In this document: positions 22,375 through 34,970 of the stretch, piece after piece | How the letters are laid out: each line of letters begins with the position of its first letter | Position numbering within the stretch: position 1 is the first letter of the stretch | Translations under genes and position numbers: made by a program | Notes under the pieces: generated by a model | Told to the model about the DNA's origin: nothing | Database searches by the model: none | Seen by the model: the letters and a program-made list of their open reading frames with translations, nothing else | Origin: Pholiota molesta | Lineage: Eukaryota > Basidiomycota > Agaricomycetes > Agaricales > Strophariaceae | Length of the DNA stretch: 64,000 nucleotides | Assembly (NCBI GenBank): GCA_014925825.1 | Contig: JACGCK010000054.1 | Location: 62,001-126,000 of the forward strand | Direction of reading: 5' to 3'

Positions 22375-24527
22375 TCATGACGGTCCTTCCAGCCCAGTCC
22401 AAGGTGACGGATTCAGATCGTCGTTGATCGGCACTTGATACGTGACGAAGGCATCGAGACCCTCTGCGCGGAATACCTGCAACCGGGCCTTCACAGCCTC
22501 GTCCTCAAAGGCAGTGAAGTTGCATTTTACAGTCTTGATTTGCGTAACGCCGTCTGGAAGTTCCTTCCACCGGGACGACACAAAATCGCACAAGAGGTTC
22601 TGAGACGCGTCGCAGAGTGTAAAATCGAAGCGTTCCAAATTAGGGCAGAGCGTAGGGTTCTCTACCGGAACGGAATTGGATGAGGGTGAAGACGGAAGTG
22701 TTGGACGTTCAATAGTGATGATTTCCGACGCCTGATCCTTCGCAGAGATAGTAGGTGGTGGTGGTTTGATGGTCATGATTTCGTCTAGTTCCTCGTATCT
22801 GCATTCTGGACCGGTGGCTGAGCTGTCATTTACGGCTTCAGACGCCTGCACTTCCGATACGTGTGCGGTAGATTCCTCTGGACGCTCCTGTCTTGGTCTG
22901 GAAATAGTGAGGGCCCGCAGAATTTGATTTTCCGCAACCTCATTCGCGTCTATTACATCTTCGCCGTTCGGAGTCGTCCCCACCATCACTCTCACAGACC
23001 AGTTGTGAACGATGAGTTCTACCAGCGTCGGCACAAGCCGAAGGCATGCAATGAACTCATCTGGCACCATTGTCATTGACTCCACATTCAGCTTTTCGAG
23101 GGGGCACTTGCTTCGTTGGAGCAGTGTTTTAATCGCGCACAGTGGTTCAGGCGCAATGTTCCCTTCCGGCCTGCCCGATCGGCCCAGAATCTCCAGCCTA
23201 CGCAAACGTGGCGCGCAAATATTGACCAGCGTATTGCACATGTGGAATGTATTATGTAGATGCTGGTCTCCGTCCACGCAGAGCACTTGCAGGTGGGGAA
23301 GTGTGATAGGTGAATCGAGGGGTTGGTACGCCGGCAGTGACGCGGTGTGTGATAGTGGGAATTTCAGCGTGCAGCTGGTGAGGCTCGTGCACGCACCGAG
23401 AGTGGTTAGCATCTCGCGCGCGTCCCGGAAGAAAAATGCGATATTGGATTCGAGGTAGAGTACCGTTAGTTGCTCCCATGGAATGGTCGGCAGCCGGATT
23501 CCGCCACTGAAGAAGGTGAGCGTGAAGTTCTTCAAACGTGTGGCGGCCCCCTCCGCGAATACCAGACTTTCCGGCCAACGGTCTACCGCATCTGCATCCA
23601 AAGGCGTGCGATTGTCCATGAGCGACATGCTCTCGAGGTATGGAACGTCTTTCACGGTCAGGCCAACAAACGGCTTGAACATCTTCAACGGAACTTGGAA
23701 ATCAAGGGCCTTCCATCTCCCGCATAATGGAACCAAGACCTCGAGTAAAGTTCCGCACAACTTGATCTCCTCCTCTGAATCGCCGGCGAACCACACGAGA
23801 GATATGCTCAGCGGACACGCGCCGGACCGGTCGAGCCACATCGAAATGAGGTCACGCTTGCGCTGGAATCGCGCCGTTGAGGAAGTGGGGTTAGAGAAAT
23901 TGACGTTGGGGGGAACGATGTGGAGCGAAGCCCATAGTTCCGGGGTGGCAAGTGAAATACGGCGCCACTCGCTGCATATACGACCGAGGAGCACAGGAGC
24001 TTCGGATGCGTGCATGACGGCATTCCGATTCTGCGACAGACACCATACGAAGATGATTTGGAGGATCTCTGGAGGGAGGCGCCGAAGGGGTGAGACAAGA
24101 GCTTCATGCGCAGTGACAGTCTCTTGCAACTGCTCACGCTGCCTGCTTATCGCCTGGAGCGCGGCTTGAAGCTCGGCGATACGGGCATCATAATCCGAGA
24201 CCTTATCGTTGACCAACGAGACATAGCTCTTGATCTCCGCTATTTCTGTCGTACTCGGAATGTAGTTCGTCTCTAGCTTGTCAGCGAATTTGGATGTCGG
24301 AATGGCGACGATGGCATTGGGCGTCGATACATCCATAGATGGTGGCGACCACTTCAGTGGGAGAATTTCCTTATTAGTCGTTAACGGCATAAAGTCAAAC
24401 CCACAATGCTTACCGAAGAATCAGCACTGGGCTTTGCGAAGATGGGCTTCGAGAACGAATGTGGCTGAGTTATCATGACCTCAGGGGCTGACAGATTAAA
24501 GGCGTCCCCAGGCATCTGGCTGATCAT
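22375..24527 (-). CDS. F-box-like protein B
   Basis: Two exons: 24414-24527 and 22375-24369, with a 44-nt intron containing a CTAAT-type branch region; 702 residues. The upstream exon is preferred because it gives MISQMPGDAFNLSAPEV from a good ATG and a clean GTAAGC donor. A short coiled coil (residues about 85-135, with ARIAELQAALQAISRQREQL) precedes the F-box-like motif LRRLPPEILQIIFVWCL at about 140-157. This is followed by the WRRISLATPELWASLHI segment that defines the common mushroom F-box family. The rest is leucine-rich. Expected role: adaptor of an SCF-type ubiquitin ligase; target unknown. Confidence 0.85.
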
Positions 24528-27217
24528 GGCATCGTATTCTGGAGGCGGAGGCTGGGTGTATTGCAGCCACTGGACAGGTCACTTCCTTCCGACGTCATTG
24601 ATCTTCCTCAACTCGGAGGAGCTTCGTTGACCACAGTAGACAAGGAGGCGAGACCTCGGTACTTGACAGTTGACACAGCGATCGATCTTCGGCCAGAGAT
24701 GGATGGTGATATATGGGAGAGATTGGGTAAGAATGCGATACGCGTCCACTAGCGGGTCTGGATGGAGTTCCTCGTGGCGTTCGTGACAGAAAAAAAACAA
24801 GATACACCACACAGCAGTCTGATTTAGAACGCTCTGTAGTCCTGTCGACATACAGAGACACAACTGGTCAGCCTAGCACAGAATACGTCGCGAGATGGAC
24901 TCACCCTAAGAAAACAGCGTGTGGGCTCGCCTTGTAGTCAGGGATGGCATGCGTGGAGGGAGAAAGAGAGACTTGTCGCAGAGATTCAGACTTGTCACTC
25001 ACCGCTTTGGCCACGGCACTGGTGCCCAAATTAGGACAGATCGATCAATCATCATCACAGCGGCACAGCCATCCCCTTTCGGCCCCACTTCCGAGCATCG
25101 TTCTCAGTTTTCTGCCATTATGTCTGTCATTGGTCTGCCATACTCAATGCGAGAGAAAATACGGTGATTCTAATATTGATTTTGAACGTTGAATCGACTT
25201 GGAGTCTTGTACCGAATTTCAGAGAACTGGAAGAACGGGTTTCCCAAGGAGATTCTTTTCACTCGCAGGATTCAGAGTTTACACTCTTCTTGATGTCACA
25301 TAAATAAACCGTTCCTTGCAGCGACATTGCCCTTGATCCATCGTCGGCCATCCAAGGTTCATGCTTAGAATAGGTTCGCGATGAGTGTGAGTTAAAGACA
25401 TCGTCAGCTATGTAGGTCGCGCGAGTGATTGTCAACTGATAAGACATTTTGAGCCAGGTCCTAGGAACCTAGGGACCAAAGTGAGTAGATGGGCAATTTA
25501 TAGATATCTTTGAAGACGTGTACATGGCAATCCAGCACCTTGGCGAATATAAGAGTGAGAGGAAACGCATAAAATTAGCAAGGAAGCAGCAATGAGTAAC
25601 GTAACGCTCAACTTCATGCAAACCAGATATAGCAGGCGGTGTGCTCTGGCAAGGTAATCTGAAGAGAATAAGGCTAATGTCACTGGCTGGGGAATATACC
25701 CAAGGCTTCAGAGTTTGACAATGATCACTCGAATAGACGGGAGAAACGATCAAAGGTACAGGAATACTGCTGAGAAAATCGGAACATAACAGCACACGAG
25801 ATGGCGAGCTCTCGCGTAGCAAATTGGGCCTGCGCAGTGTCAATATACTGAAAGTTATTTTAGAGAAGAAAAATAGAAACAGAAGAAACTCACCACAATC
25901 GAATATATGCGCCCGTATGAAGCCGTATGAGCACTGAACAACGGATGGAACATACGCGGGGTTAACTCGTGCCCATTGTGCACAAATCAAAAGCCGTTAT
26001 CATCAACAAATGATCACAATTCTAGCCTGCGAGAAGAAGAATAAAAATGAATGAGGGATCCCCACAGCGAATAGACCCATCGTGTGAATCGCAGGCTCTC
26101 AGCATTGAGCTCGCAAGTGAAAAAAGAATAGCCCTGCCACTAGACGCTTCGCGGATATCAGCGGGCAGTCTTCGACGTTCACATGCATATGCTAATAGGA
26201 CATGTCCGCTGTGAGTGCCAGCGCAGAGGACCCCCCGCACGCGATCGCACATGACGCATTCTGCCAAAGAGCCACCCAAACGCAATGGATTGAGATTGAA
26301 CTCCATCGAGTACAACTCCGACACAGAAGGACCAGGACAGACGAGCGCCGAAAAGGTATACGTAGGTACGCATGCAGCCCAAGTTACGATATGGCCGGTT
26401 CAATATACTGCCCGAAAGAGCGTGGCATCTGGAGAACCATATGCTGCAAGCTTGTGAATGAAGTTATGTATCACGATATCGTTTTCTCTGCAAGATAGTG
26501 GAATTTTATCGGGAAGCAGGTAGTTGAAGTGGCAGCGTGAGAGCAAGATAGGCCAGCAAGCGAGATGAAAAGACGCGAAGAAAGCAGCATATAGGAAGGC
26601 CTGAGGGCCTGAAGCTGAAGCCTCTGAAGCTTTGAAATTGAAGACTGAGAAGAGGCAGGAGAAAAGCGAGTGCTGTAATTTTGCAAGTCATTTTTTGTAG
26701 TTCAAGCTCCGATTAGAAGCGATTGAACACAGTCGCTCTCTTCTTTTCAACGGAAGGGCTGAGAAATTCAGAAAACTTTTCGTTCCATATACCTGCCAAC
26801 ATTGGGCAGCCTGCAAATTCTATGTATACAGCCGGTACTCCAGCAACTTCAAAATTAATAAGTGGTGTATTCAATCCGAAGCTTCAAGTACAACTGTGCA
26901 ATACAACAAAATGAGTACATCTATGCATGCATGTATGTTGAGTCTGTAAAAACGGTACATGAAGAAAAGAAGAGAAGAGAAAAAAGGCAAAGAGAAGAAA
27001 AGAAAAGTCCCCTCCAGTCGCTCCGTCTGTCGTACACACCCCAATACCATGATACTATAGCATAATGCTTTCATCTTTCCATTCATTCCCCCAAAGAAAC
27101 TCAATAATTAAGCTCGAATCCAAAAACAAACCATCGGACCCAATGGCACTCTTATACAATCCTACATCCACACAACATCAGCTCACGCCAACAAGACCAC
27201 CACCAACAAGAAAACAC
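24528..27217. other. Intergenic, no convincing gene
   Basis: These 2.7 kb contain only short frames. One minus-strand frame at 26506-26691 begins with a signal-peptide-like stretch but ends after 61 codons, and no splice continuation was found. A purine-rich tract (gaagaaaagaagagaag type) lies at about 26960-27005. Confidence 0.35.
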
Positions 27218-28933
27218 TCACAGCTGCGCAAACGTCTGCGTCCTGCTCAGCTGGCGCTTCATCGCCTTCCGCTCGCGCGGATGCACCAGCTTCGCGCCGC
27301 GCCTCTCCGGGGTCTGCCCCGCCTGCTGCTGCGCATGCTCCTGCTCGCGCCGCACGGCCTCCGCGTCCAGCGGCGGCGTGTCCGCGCGCGGCGGCGCGAC
27401 CACGGGGCGCGGCTGCGACGCGGTCTGCGCGGACGACTCGATGATGCTCGCCGCCTCCGGGTAAATTGCGGGTCGTACGAGTGCAGCGGCGCGGGGTACT
27501 GCTTCTCCGGCGGATGAGAAGCGGATTGGGAGGCGGACAGCTGGGAGAGGGGCTGCGAGTGCGACGGGAAGAGGCGGGCTCCGTGGGCGTGCACTCGGGC
27601 GTGCGGCGGCGCTTCCTGGGGCTGCCGGTGTCCGTGTCGTCGGACATGACGTTCTCGTCGTCGTCGTCGTCCAGGGAGCGCTTGTTGCGCCCGGGCGACC
27701 CCCCGCCGACCAGCCCCGCCAGCCGCCGGTTCTCATGCGCGAGCTCCGCACGCTCGATCTGCTCGCGCTGCAGCCGCAAGAGCTCCTCGTAGCGCCTGAG
27801 CAGCACCTCCGCCTGCGCCTGCTCGATGCGCCGGCGCTGCGCCGCGCTCTCGCTCGACGCGCGGATGCGGTCGAGCTGGTTGAACAGGCCCGTGCGCGCC
27901 CTCGCCATGTCCGTGCGGTTCTCGAGGCACGGAATCGACGTCCAGCGGAACGGGCGCCAGGGGTAGTGCGGGCGCAAGTCGTGCTGGCGCAGGTCCTCGA
28001 GGTCCATCGGGTGCGCGCGGGCGTCGACCTCCGCCTGTTTGATCCACCCCATGTCTAGCAGGCGCCGGAGCGTCTTGCCGCGATGGGATATATTCTTGTT
28101 GCTTGTGTCCATCGGAACTCCACCTCTGCTAGGCCCTTGTATTGGTCGAAGATCTCTGGGGCGGGTTTGAACGGGACGGTGGTGGTAGTGATGACAGGGG
28201 GTAGGGGTCTGGATCTGACGATGATGGAGAAGAGGGGGTGGGTGGGGGTCGGTTCACATATGCAAAGTCGCGAATTTTGACGCCTCTCTGCAAGATATCG
28301 GCCATGACATCTTGGGAGTCGGGGTCATAGACATCTGTTGGTACAGGCGACGGTGCCCGGGGTCGGGTGTCAGATTCCTCCTCGCTGGCTTCTGCGAGTG
28401 CGTCTATCGCATTCTTTGTGATCGGTGTTGTGTGTTGGGTCTGGTCCATGGCGTTAGGACGACGAGGGGTGATCTGACACAAGGGGCACTTACATCGTAT
28501 CTGTTGTGCTGCATCAGGGCGTCTTCCGACAGCGGAAGTGAGAATTCGCTGCGTGAGCGGGGACGGCCGGCCCCATTTCGACGTCCTCGTCCAGCGCCGG
28601 CAGGGGCTCTGACTGTGCGCGGGCACCGTGGTTAAAGGTCGAGTAGGGGACGGTCGCTGTGCTTGGGCCCGTGAAGGAGGTCGAAGAGGCACCGCGCCTG
28701 AAGAGGCCGCGGAGGGAGAACATGGGCATGTCGAGGTCTGCTGTGTGCGGGCGGGTGTGGGGGTGCAGAGTGTGGTGCGGCGCTGGGTGGTCGAGGAAGG
28801 GGTGTGTGGGCGAGGAGGGGGCGAGGGAAAGTGGGTCGTCAAGGGAAGAACAAGAGTCTTTATCTATTGTGCCACGGGCCACTGGGCCACTGGGCCCTGC
28901 GGTGGCACTGCCAAGCGCGTGCGGGTTGCTCAT
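27218..28933 (-). pseudogene. GC-rich gene for a nuclear-type protein, reading frame broken several times
   Basis: Protein-like sequence runs from MSNPHALGSATAGPSG (ATG at 28933) to KRQLSRTQTFAQL (stop at 27218), but in changing frames. Segments in order include LFRRGASSTSFTGPSTATVP, LPLSEDALMQHNRYD, NAIDALAEASEEESD, VPFKPAPEIFDQYKG, DMGWIKQAEVDARAHPMDLE, a coiled coil (RRYEELLRLQREQIERAEL), an acidic run plus nuclear-localisation-like SPRKRRRTPE, and SIIESSAQTASQPRPV. One GT-AG intron (about 28407-28491) is plausible between LMQHNRYD and NAIDALAE. The other shifts, near 28580, 28250, 28110, 27580 and 27475, cannot all be introns. Since neighbouring essential genes show the same single-base losses, sequence error is at least as likely as true decay. 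No family recognised. Confidence 0.5.
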
Positions 28934-29246
28934 CGATGGGGTGGTCGGGGCTCGGGGCGGCGGCGGAAGGGAAAGGAGGGAAGCGGCCTTGGTTCGCTTT
29001 CTTCTTAAGTAAACAACCCGGACCCGTGGGAACTCGCCCCATGAAATTTGCGCACTGACTCCGCTCCCCGGCGCGCCCCCCGTCTCGCCGCATGCCCATA
29101 TACGGCACGTCTCCCGCCGGACGCGGTCACGGGGCCACACCGCCCGCGCTGCAGAACAATGGGCGGCGCCTCGCGACGCAAGCGTGGCACTGTCACCGGG
29201 GGCATTCTCCATACTGTACATCTCCAATCTACCTAATCTGGTCTGT

Positions 29247-31013
29247 CTACGCCGCCCGCCGCGCAAGCGCCCTCCACCCCTTCCGCAGGCCCATCGCCTC
29301 GATGCGCTTCGCCGGCATGCAGTACACCGGATCCAGATCCACCAGCCCGGGGTAGCCTAGCAGCGAAAGCCCTACAGATCCAGCATCAGTGGGACGCCCG
29401 CGGACAGCGCGCCCGTTCACCTCTCGGGCGAACAATGACTCGACGCACCGGCAATGCCGAATTGGGTATGGAACACGTCCACCATATCCCCCGGCCTATC
29501 AGCGATACCGCCCCCCTCTGGGTCCTACACGTTTCAACGAACAGGACATGGAATGGCACGGTTTTCATTCAGCGACGCCATCGCCCGCACGACGAAGGAG
29601 TCACCCACCTGGGCAGACAAAATGAAAGCCTGAAGCTTGTCGGCATCGATCCATGGCACCTTGTTCAATATCGACAGCGCCGATAACACCCAGAAACTAT
29701 AGCACACCTACAAAGGGATAATGGATGACATAAATCAGACCAAGTTCAGACGTCAACAGCCTGTCGCCTGTCATCGCCTCCAACATAGTGCGCGTCAAAT
29801 AAAGGTGGCCCTTTCGCACACACACAAAAGGGCGTCACGACACCCTCGGCTGATGCAGTATGACTCGACCCCCATCCGAGATAAGATGAAAAACACCCGA
29901 AAGGAGCGCAAACTCACATCCTCAAGCTTCTCGGGACGTCCATTGAATCCCCCGCTGGGCAGCTGACGCTCGACAGCCACCACCCCAGGGTCTCCACGTC
30001 CACCACGTCAAGCCGGTCCAAAATAGCCAGCGCCGCAACGCACACAAATACTAGAACCCAAACGCCATAGGCGTCAGCACATAATCAGAAACGGAGGCGA
30101 GGACGGCGCACGCACCCATCGCCGCATGGCTCTCCGCGCCGACGCAGCTCCCGAACCCGCCGTCGTAATTCCGGCACCGCTCGATGTAGCCCACCGTCTT
30201 CTCCCTGTCCAGCGCGTCCAGCCGGTTGAGCAGCGACAGCGCATTCACCGCGCAATACAGGAATCTGGCGTCGATCTCGCCGAAGGCGTCCCCGGCGAAG
30301 ACGCCTGAGGGCTGCTGCAAAGATAGAATGACTGCGGAACGCAAAGCAAAGCCACACAGTATCATATGATATGCAAATGGAGGGGGTAAGTGATACGTAG
30401 GCGCACGGGGCACAGAGAGGAACGAACGCACACTGCACGACGCGGTCCACGTCCATCCGGTCGAGCGCGTCCTGCATGACCAGGATCTGGATCGCGCTCA
30501 GCGTCGAGAGCAGGTGCGCGTCATGCTCCGGATGCGCGCCGAAGCCACCTGCGAAACACAGAAACGTCGGGGTCAGCATTTCAACTCAAAACGGGGTGCG
30601 TATACACCGATTGTCGCGGATGACAACACCGCAACACCCCAGCGGGAGCGGCTCCGAAAACGAAAGGAGAAGATAAGATTAGCGGGCGGGGTAAATACCT
30701 GCCTCGTCATCCCAGCAGCTCATCACAAACTCAATCATCTCCTCCCTGCCCAGCGCGTCCGGGCGCCCCAAAATGCAGAGCGCGGTGAAGCCCCAGTACA
30801 CCGCGTTCAGGCGGAGGTGCGCCGTCAGGTGGTACGCGAGATCGTCTTTGTTCTGGGGAGGGGTGGCAGTCAGTAAGTAAGTAAAGTATGCGCATGTGCG
30901 GACGGGGGAGGGTGTTGGATAGGTACCTCTCCGAGCTTTTGGATGTAGGAGACGTGCAGATCGCTGAGCAGCGTGTCGGGCGTCTGGGGCGGCGCTTTGG
31001 CTGTTGACGCCAT
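29247..31013 (-). CDS. BET2: Rab geranylgeranyltransferase (type II) beta subunit
   Basis: Eight exons: 30927-31013, 30699-30852, 30432-30548, 30116-30331, 29918-30050, 29609-29707, 29449-29524 and 29247-29371. Allowing for one missing base, they give about 335 residues, the normal length for the family. Prenyltransferase-beta repeats are clear: [78 protein letters not shown] and [20 protein letters not shown]. The last contains the conserved zinc-ligand Asp/His region, and the Cys ligand is in DVCYSFW. The enzyme attaches geranylgeranyl groups to Rab GTPases presented by the escort protein, with an alpha subunit (BET4). The single frame break, near 29970-29976 between GWWLS and ERQLPSGG, falls in a perfectly conserved stretch, so it is probably a sequence error. 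Confidence 0.92.
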
Positions 31014-31657
31014 GATGGTTGATTGATAGGGTGTGGGACTGGTGCGTTGATCTGGCACCTGGAGGTAAGCTGATGGTGGGCTCCGCAGATTTCAAACGGG
31101 GTCGAAGATGTGTTGGTCGATGATAACAGCGACGACCGCGGAGGGGCAGACGCCGATGGCGAGGCGGTAGTTTGCATTTGATTGGCAAAGCCTTCTGGGA
31201 GGCCCGCGCCGCAGTCCGACGCCTCTTTCTGTGCCACCATCAACGAACCTATAAACCAAGAACAGATGCGCAAAGCCTGTTAAAAAACGATTCATCGTAA
31301 AGACTCCTCCCCTATGGAAGGTATCGCCACAGTAATAAATAAAGGTAGCAATTTAATAGCAATTGATAAACTAAGATTCAAGAAAACGGAGAGCGCTCCG
31401 CAGTCGCCGCTGAGGCGGACTCCAGGAGTAAACACTGGCGCATTTGGAACAATAGGGTACTTGAACCTTATACATGCTATTCGGATGTCTTGAGAGCGTC
31501 GTGGAAAGAGTATTTCCCAAACATGTAGGAGAAAGAAAGAAATATCTGGACATTATAGGTCGTACTCGTAGAACGCAGAAAATCATGAACGGATATCATG
31601 CAAATTGACTCCTCCAACCAAAAGTCAAATACTGATAGTACTACATCCGACAATAAT
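31014..31657. other. Intergenic
   Basis: It lies upstream of BET2 and downstream of the permease gene, both minus strand. No gene recognised; it should include the BET2 promoter. Confidence 0.4.
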
Positions 31658-34420
31658 TTACGCTTTCTCTGAAATAATCTTCTCGAATTTCTCTGCTTCA
31701 GCTGGATCCATCACGTCGATCCCCTTTCCTTCAGCTGAAGTTATACAAATTAGGTTTCCTATAACACTGCCAAGAAGAGAACCATCACATACCTTCGATC
31801 TGCTTAACAGGCCCGCTGAACCATTTCCTGGCACTCACAATCCAGAAGCCGACGCTGTATAAGATGACAATACCGACAGCAACGATGGAGTAATTGAACG
31901 TCAACGAATCAACGGGCTACGCGGCAGAAAATCAACTTAGAACGACGAAATTGAGATGGAGTCATCTTACGTTTATTTGCGGAAGAATGAATGCAATAGA
32001 GATAAAGCAGATCCAGAGGACGGCGGCGATCGCCACAGGGAAAGAGAAAGCGCCAAGGTGGAATGGGCCGCGAACAAATTGGTCGCGGTACACAACACGC
32101 AGAGCAATTGGAATCCCTTTTGTGTATAAGTGAGCCCCATGGCTTAGAGAGATGGACAAGCTATGTGACATACCGTACGAAATATATAAGCCAATGGTGG
32201 CGATTGATGTCGCGGCAGCGAAGGCCACCGAACTTCCTAGACTTGGAAGGCCCAGAATAAAGCTAAGCGTACATGCGAGCCATACTAAGTGCAAGAAAGT
32301 TTAATAATTGTTGCTCGAAGAGATCAAATAGTTCAACACACCAGTTCGAATAGGCGACTTCCATTGGGGGCTGACTTTGGCAAAGAATTTGTGTCCAGGT
32401 ATGCCGCCATCGCGGGCAAAGGCGTACATCATGCGCGAGTTAGAGGTGATAGAGAAAGTCCTATTTGACTCCAAGTCAGAATTACGCTCGTCGTTCAATT
32501 CAGTATCCAAAATCCTACCCGCAAAAATACATGGATACAATGACGATGACCTTTAAATTGATAAAATATCAGCCGTTTCCCTCATCCGGGAAATGATCTT
32601 ACCATTAAGACAATCGCACCTTTCTCCCGACAGTGTCCAAGAATATTTGGGTGACAGGCTGGCCGGTGGTCGACCCTAAAGTTGTGTCAAAGTCTTGAAT
32701 CGAGAAAAGTAGTCCCAAAATCAGGAACCATCCAAGAACCGCGGAAACACCAATGGCCATGACGATTCCGATACTTCCTGACATGGCGGCTTGTGGTCTC
32801 TTCAGTCATCTATATGATAAGGATATCAGACAGAAAGATAACAGGAAGGGAGGCTTGCATACATGTGCGCTGGCATCAATCCTAGAAAGTCGATTTAGAA
32901 GTGATAACAGGACGAGAAACGAAATCATACCAGTTAGGGTATACTGAGGAGAAAGTTCAATATTTCAATATTTCAGACTTTAAGAACGCCGAATACTCAC
33001 TTGCGCCATTAGAATCTGTAAAAAATATTGGCAGATGTAAGAAGAAGCGAAAATAAATCGGATTAATTCTTACACCAATCACAACGACATAGACATGGCT
33101 AGCTCTATCTCCCCATCCTTGCCCGGTGGGCCGTCCATCAATAAACGTCTTGAAACAAATTCAGCAGACTGATGGCTTGGTGCTTTCGCAAGAATAGCGA
33201 TGATCATGAAGTTGTTCCGACGGCATGCCACCAAACGGAAATGTTGTTGAGGTAGTGCAACAGATGGACTCCAAATGTGTTGGTGAGCCCTTGACTAACA
33301 GTACGGCTGCGTATATGCCTATTTTCGAGTGAAATGCACATCAGTATCTTTGTTGGGAAGTAAGAAGTTGTGGGATCACCAATCGTCGTTTTGGGCGTTG
33401 GGACGAAGCCAGTATTACCCAGAGTACAGCCGTGGAAATAAAATTGGCACAAGCGAAGCTAGGATTCGATATCCGCGGTTGGATGTTATTCTGAAGACTT
33501 CGAAGCAGTGGATGCTCACCTGATTCCCGTTGTAACAGCGACCTGACCGAGTAGATTAAACCATCCTAGTTTGTTAAGGGCAATGAGTATAACGAATTCC
33601 TAAATGGTGGACGAAGACACACCCGTGATCCAGGATGCCAGCGGTGCATTTTGCTTTCGGATAACATTGCTGCCCAGAAGTAAGGGCCACCAGATGTAGG
33701 ATGGGCACTGGAATAAGAAATACCATTAGTTATTGGGAGCAACTCGAAACGGATGGCAACGTGCCTGCAAATTTCTTTCAAACGGACCGTGTTAGCTCGT
33801 TTCTCTGATTATTTTTTGAGTGAAAAAATATTACCCGCCATCGCGAGGCCCACAAGCATCGTGAAGCATGCTGGAAAGCGGTGATTAGTCCAGGTAATGG
33901 AACCCAATTTGAATTGACATGGCGTACCGACAACGACCCATCCCCAAACCATTACCGCCGGTCCGCCTGTATTCTAAAAACCAACACTCGATTAAGCCTC
34001 ACGACTCCCATGAATATACGGCTACTCACCAGGCCATACAAAAAAAGAGACGGGATGCCGGTTATGACAGAAATTATTGAAAAGGAAACCTGTAAAATAA
34101 TACATTAGCTAAAGGTTAACTATTCGCAATAAGACCTCATGATGACGCACCCCGAAGTTCTAGTGAGCAGAGACAGTGACGACATTGATTAGCGCTCTGG
34201 CGCTCAAACAAGACCTTGAAAAGTAACTTGCCTGTAGAACGCTCAAGTCACGTCTTGGGGCGCATACGAGTCAGCGATAGTAGGAACACCAGTGTGGATG
34301 CATTGCGCTCAGGAGTACTTACCTCAATTCCTGTTTATATCCCATCCTCGCTAGCTCCGCCTCATCTGCCGCCATCCCCTTATCCTGACCTGTTGGCGCT
34401 AAAACTGATTCGTCACTCAT
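31658..34420 (-). CDS. APC-superfamily amino acid/GABA/choline-type permease
   Basis: At least a dozen exons. The first are 34323-34420, 34232-34253, 34151-34159, 34030-34089, 33928-33973, 33835-33870, 33765-33774 and one ending at 33707; the last runs to the stop at 31658. The protein starts MSDESVLAPTGQDKGMA, with ELARMGYKQELRRDLSVLQN, then NTGGPAVMVWGWVVV, EICSAHPTSGGPYFWAAML, GWFNLLGQVAVTTG, SNSRMMYAFARDGGIPGH, FILGLPSLGSSVAFAAAT and ends AEKFEKIISEKA. These are signatures of fungal amino acid/choline transporters (UGA4/HNM1-like), with about 12 membrane segments expected. The substrate cannot be told from sequence. Introns 34160-34231 and 33708-33764 are GC-AG. One base appears missing in an A-run near 33650 (SESK/NAPLASWITG). 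Confidence 0.88.
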
Positions 34421-34970
34421 CGTTGGAATGGTCGTCCAAGAAGTTATATGGCAAGAAGGTTTGCTGGGAACTGAATTCTCACCGCTTCTAGTACCTATAA
34501 GCGTGATGTCCGATAAGGTGGGGATAGCCACTTTGAGCTCCAGGAAGTTTGAACTAATGGACATTATGCCACTTATTCAAAGCTCCAGGAGTTATGTAAG
34601 TATACCCATAGATAACCATTACCCGATATCCAGCATATGGAGACTCTCACTTTTACTTATCTTCCAATCAAGGCGGAAGCGCTGAAGTGTTGAAGGTCCT
34701 CCGGTAGTTCATGGCAGGTTTTGAGGGTCGACTCATTGATCGCCGCGCCAAATTTATGACAATTCATGAGGCAGTCTTAGAGTAAACGAAATGATAGAAC
34801 AAGAGGCCTTGAATTCTGATATGGTAATGAGATGAAGTTGAGATGAAGGGAGCACTACCAGCGGCGTGGGCTGCTAGGCCGTGGCCCGGCCCCCGGCCGC
34901 GTGCCCCGTGACAAAATCACTAACCACCCGCGTGGAATCTCAATCTGAATACTTTTGATAGAACCATGAC
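34421..34970. promoter_or_regulatory. Divergent promoter region, permease / GPI1
   Basis: The 550 bp between the two divergent start codons contains a GC-rich block at about 34865-34915 in otherwise AT-rich DNA. No specific factor site is claimed. Confidence 0.4.

Noticed and set aside
25469..25990. 173-codon minus-strand frame with hydrophobic stretches
   Set aside because: No recognisable motif, no supported splice sites and random-looking composition.
26506..26691. Signal-peptide-like short frame
   Set aside because: It ends after 61 codons, the sequence is a simple ttcag-rich run, and no downstream exon could be joined.
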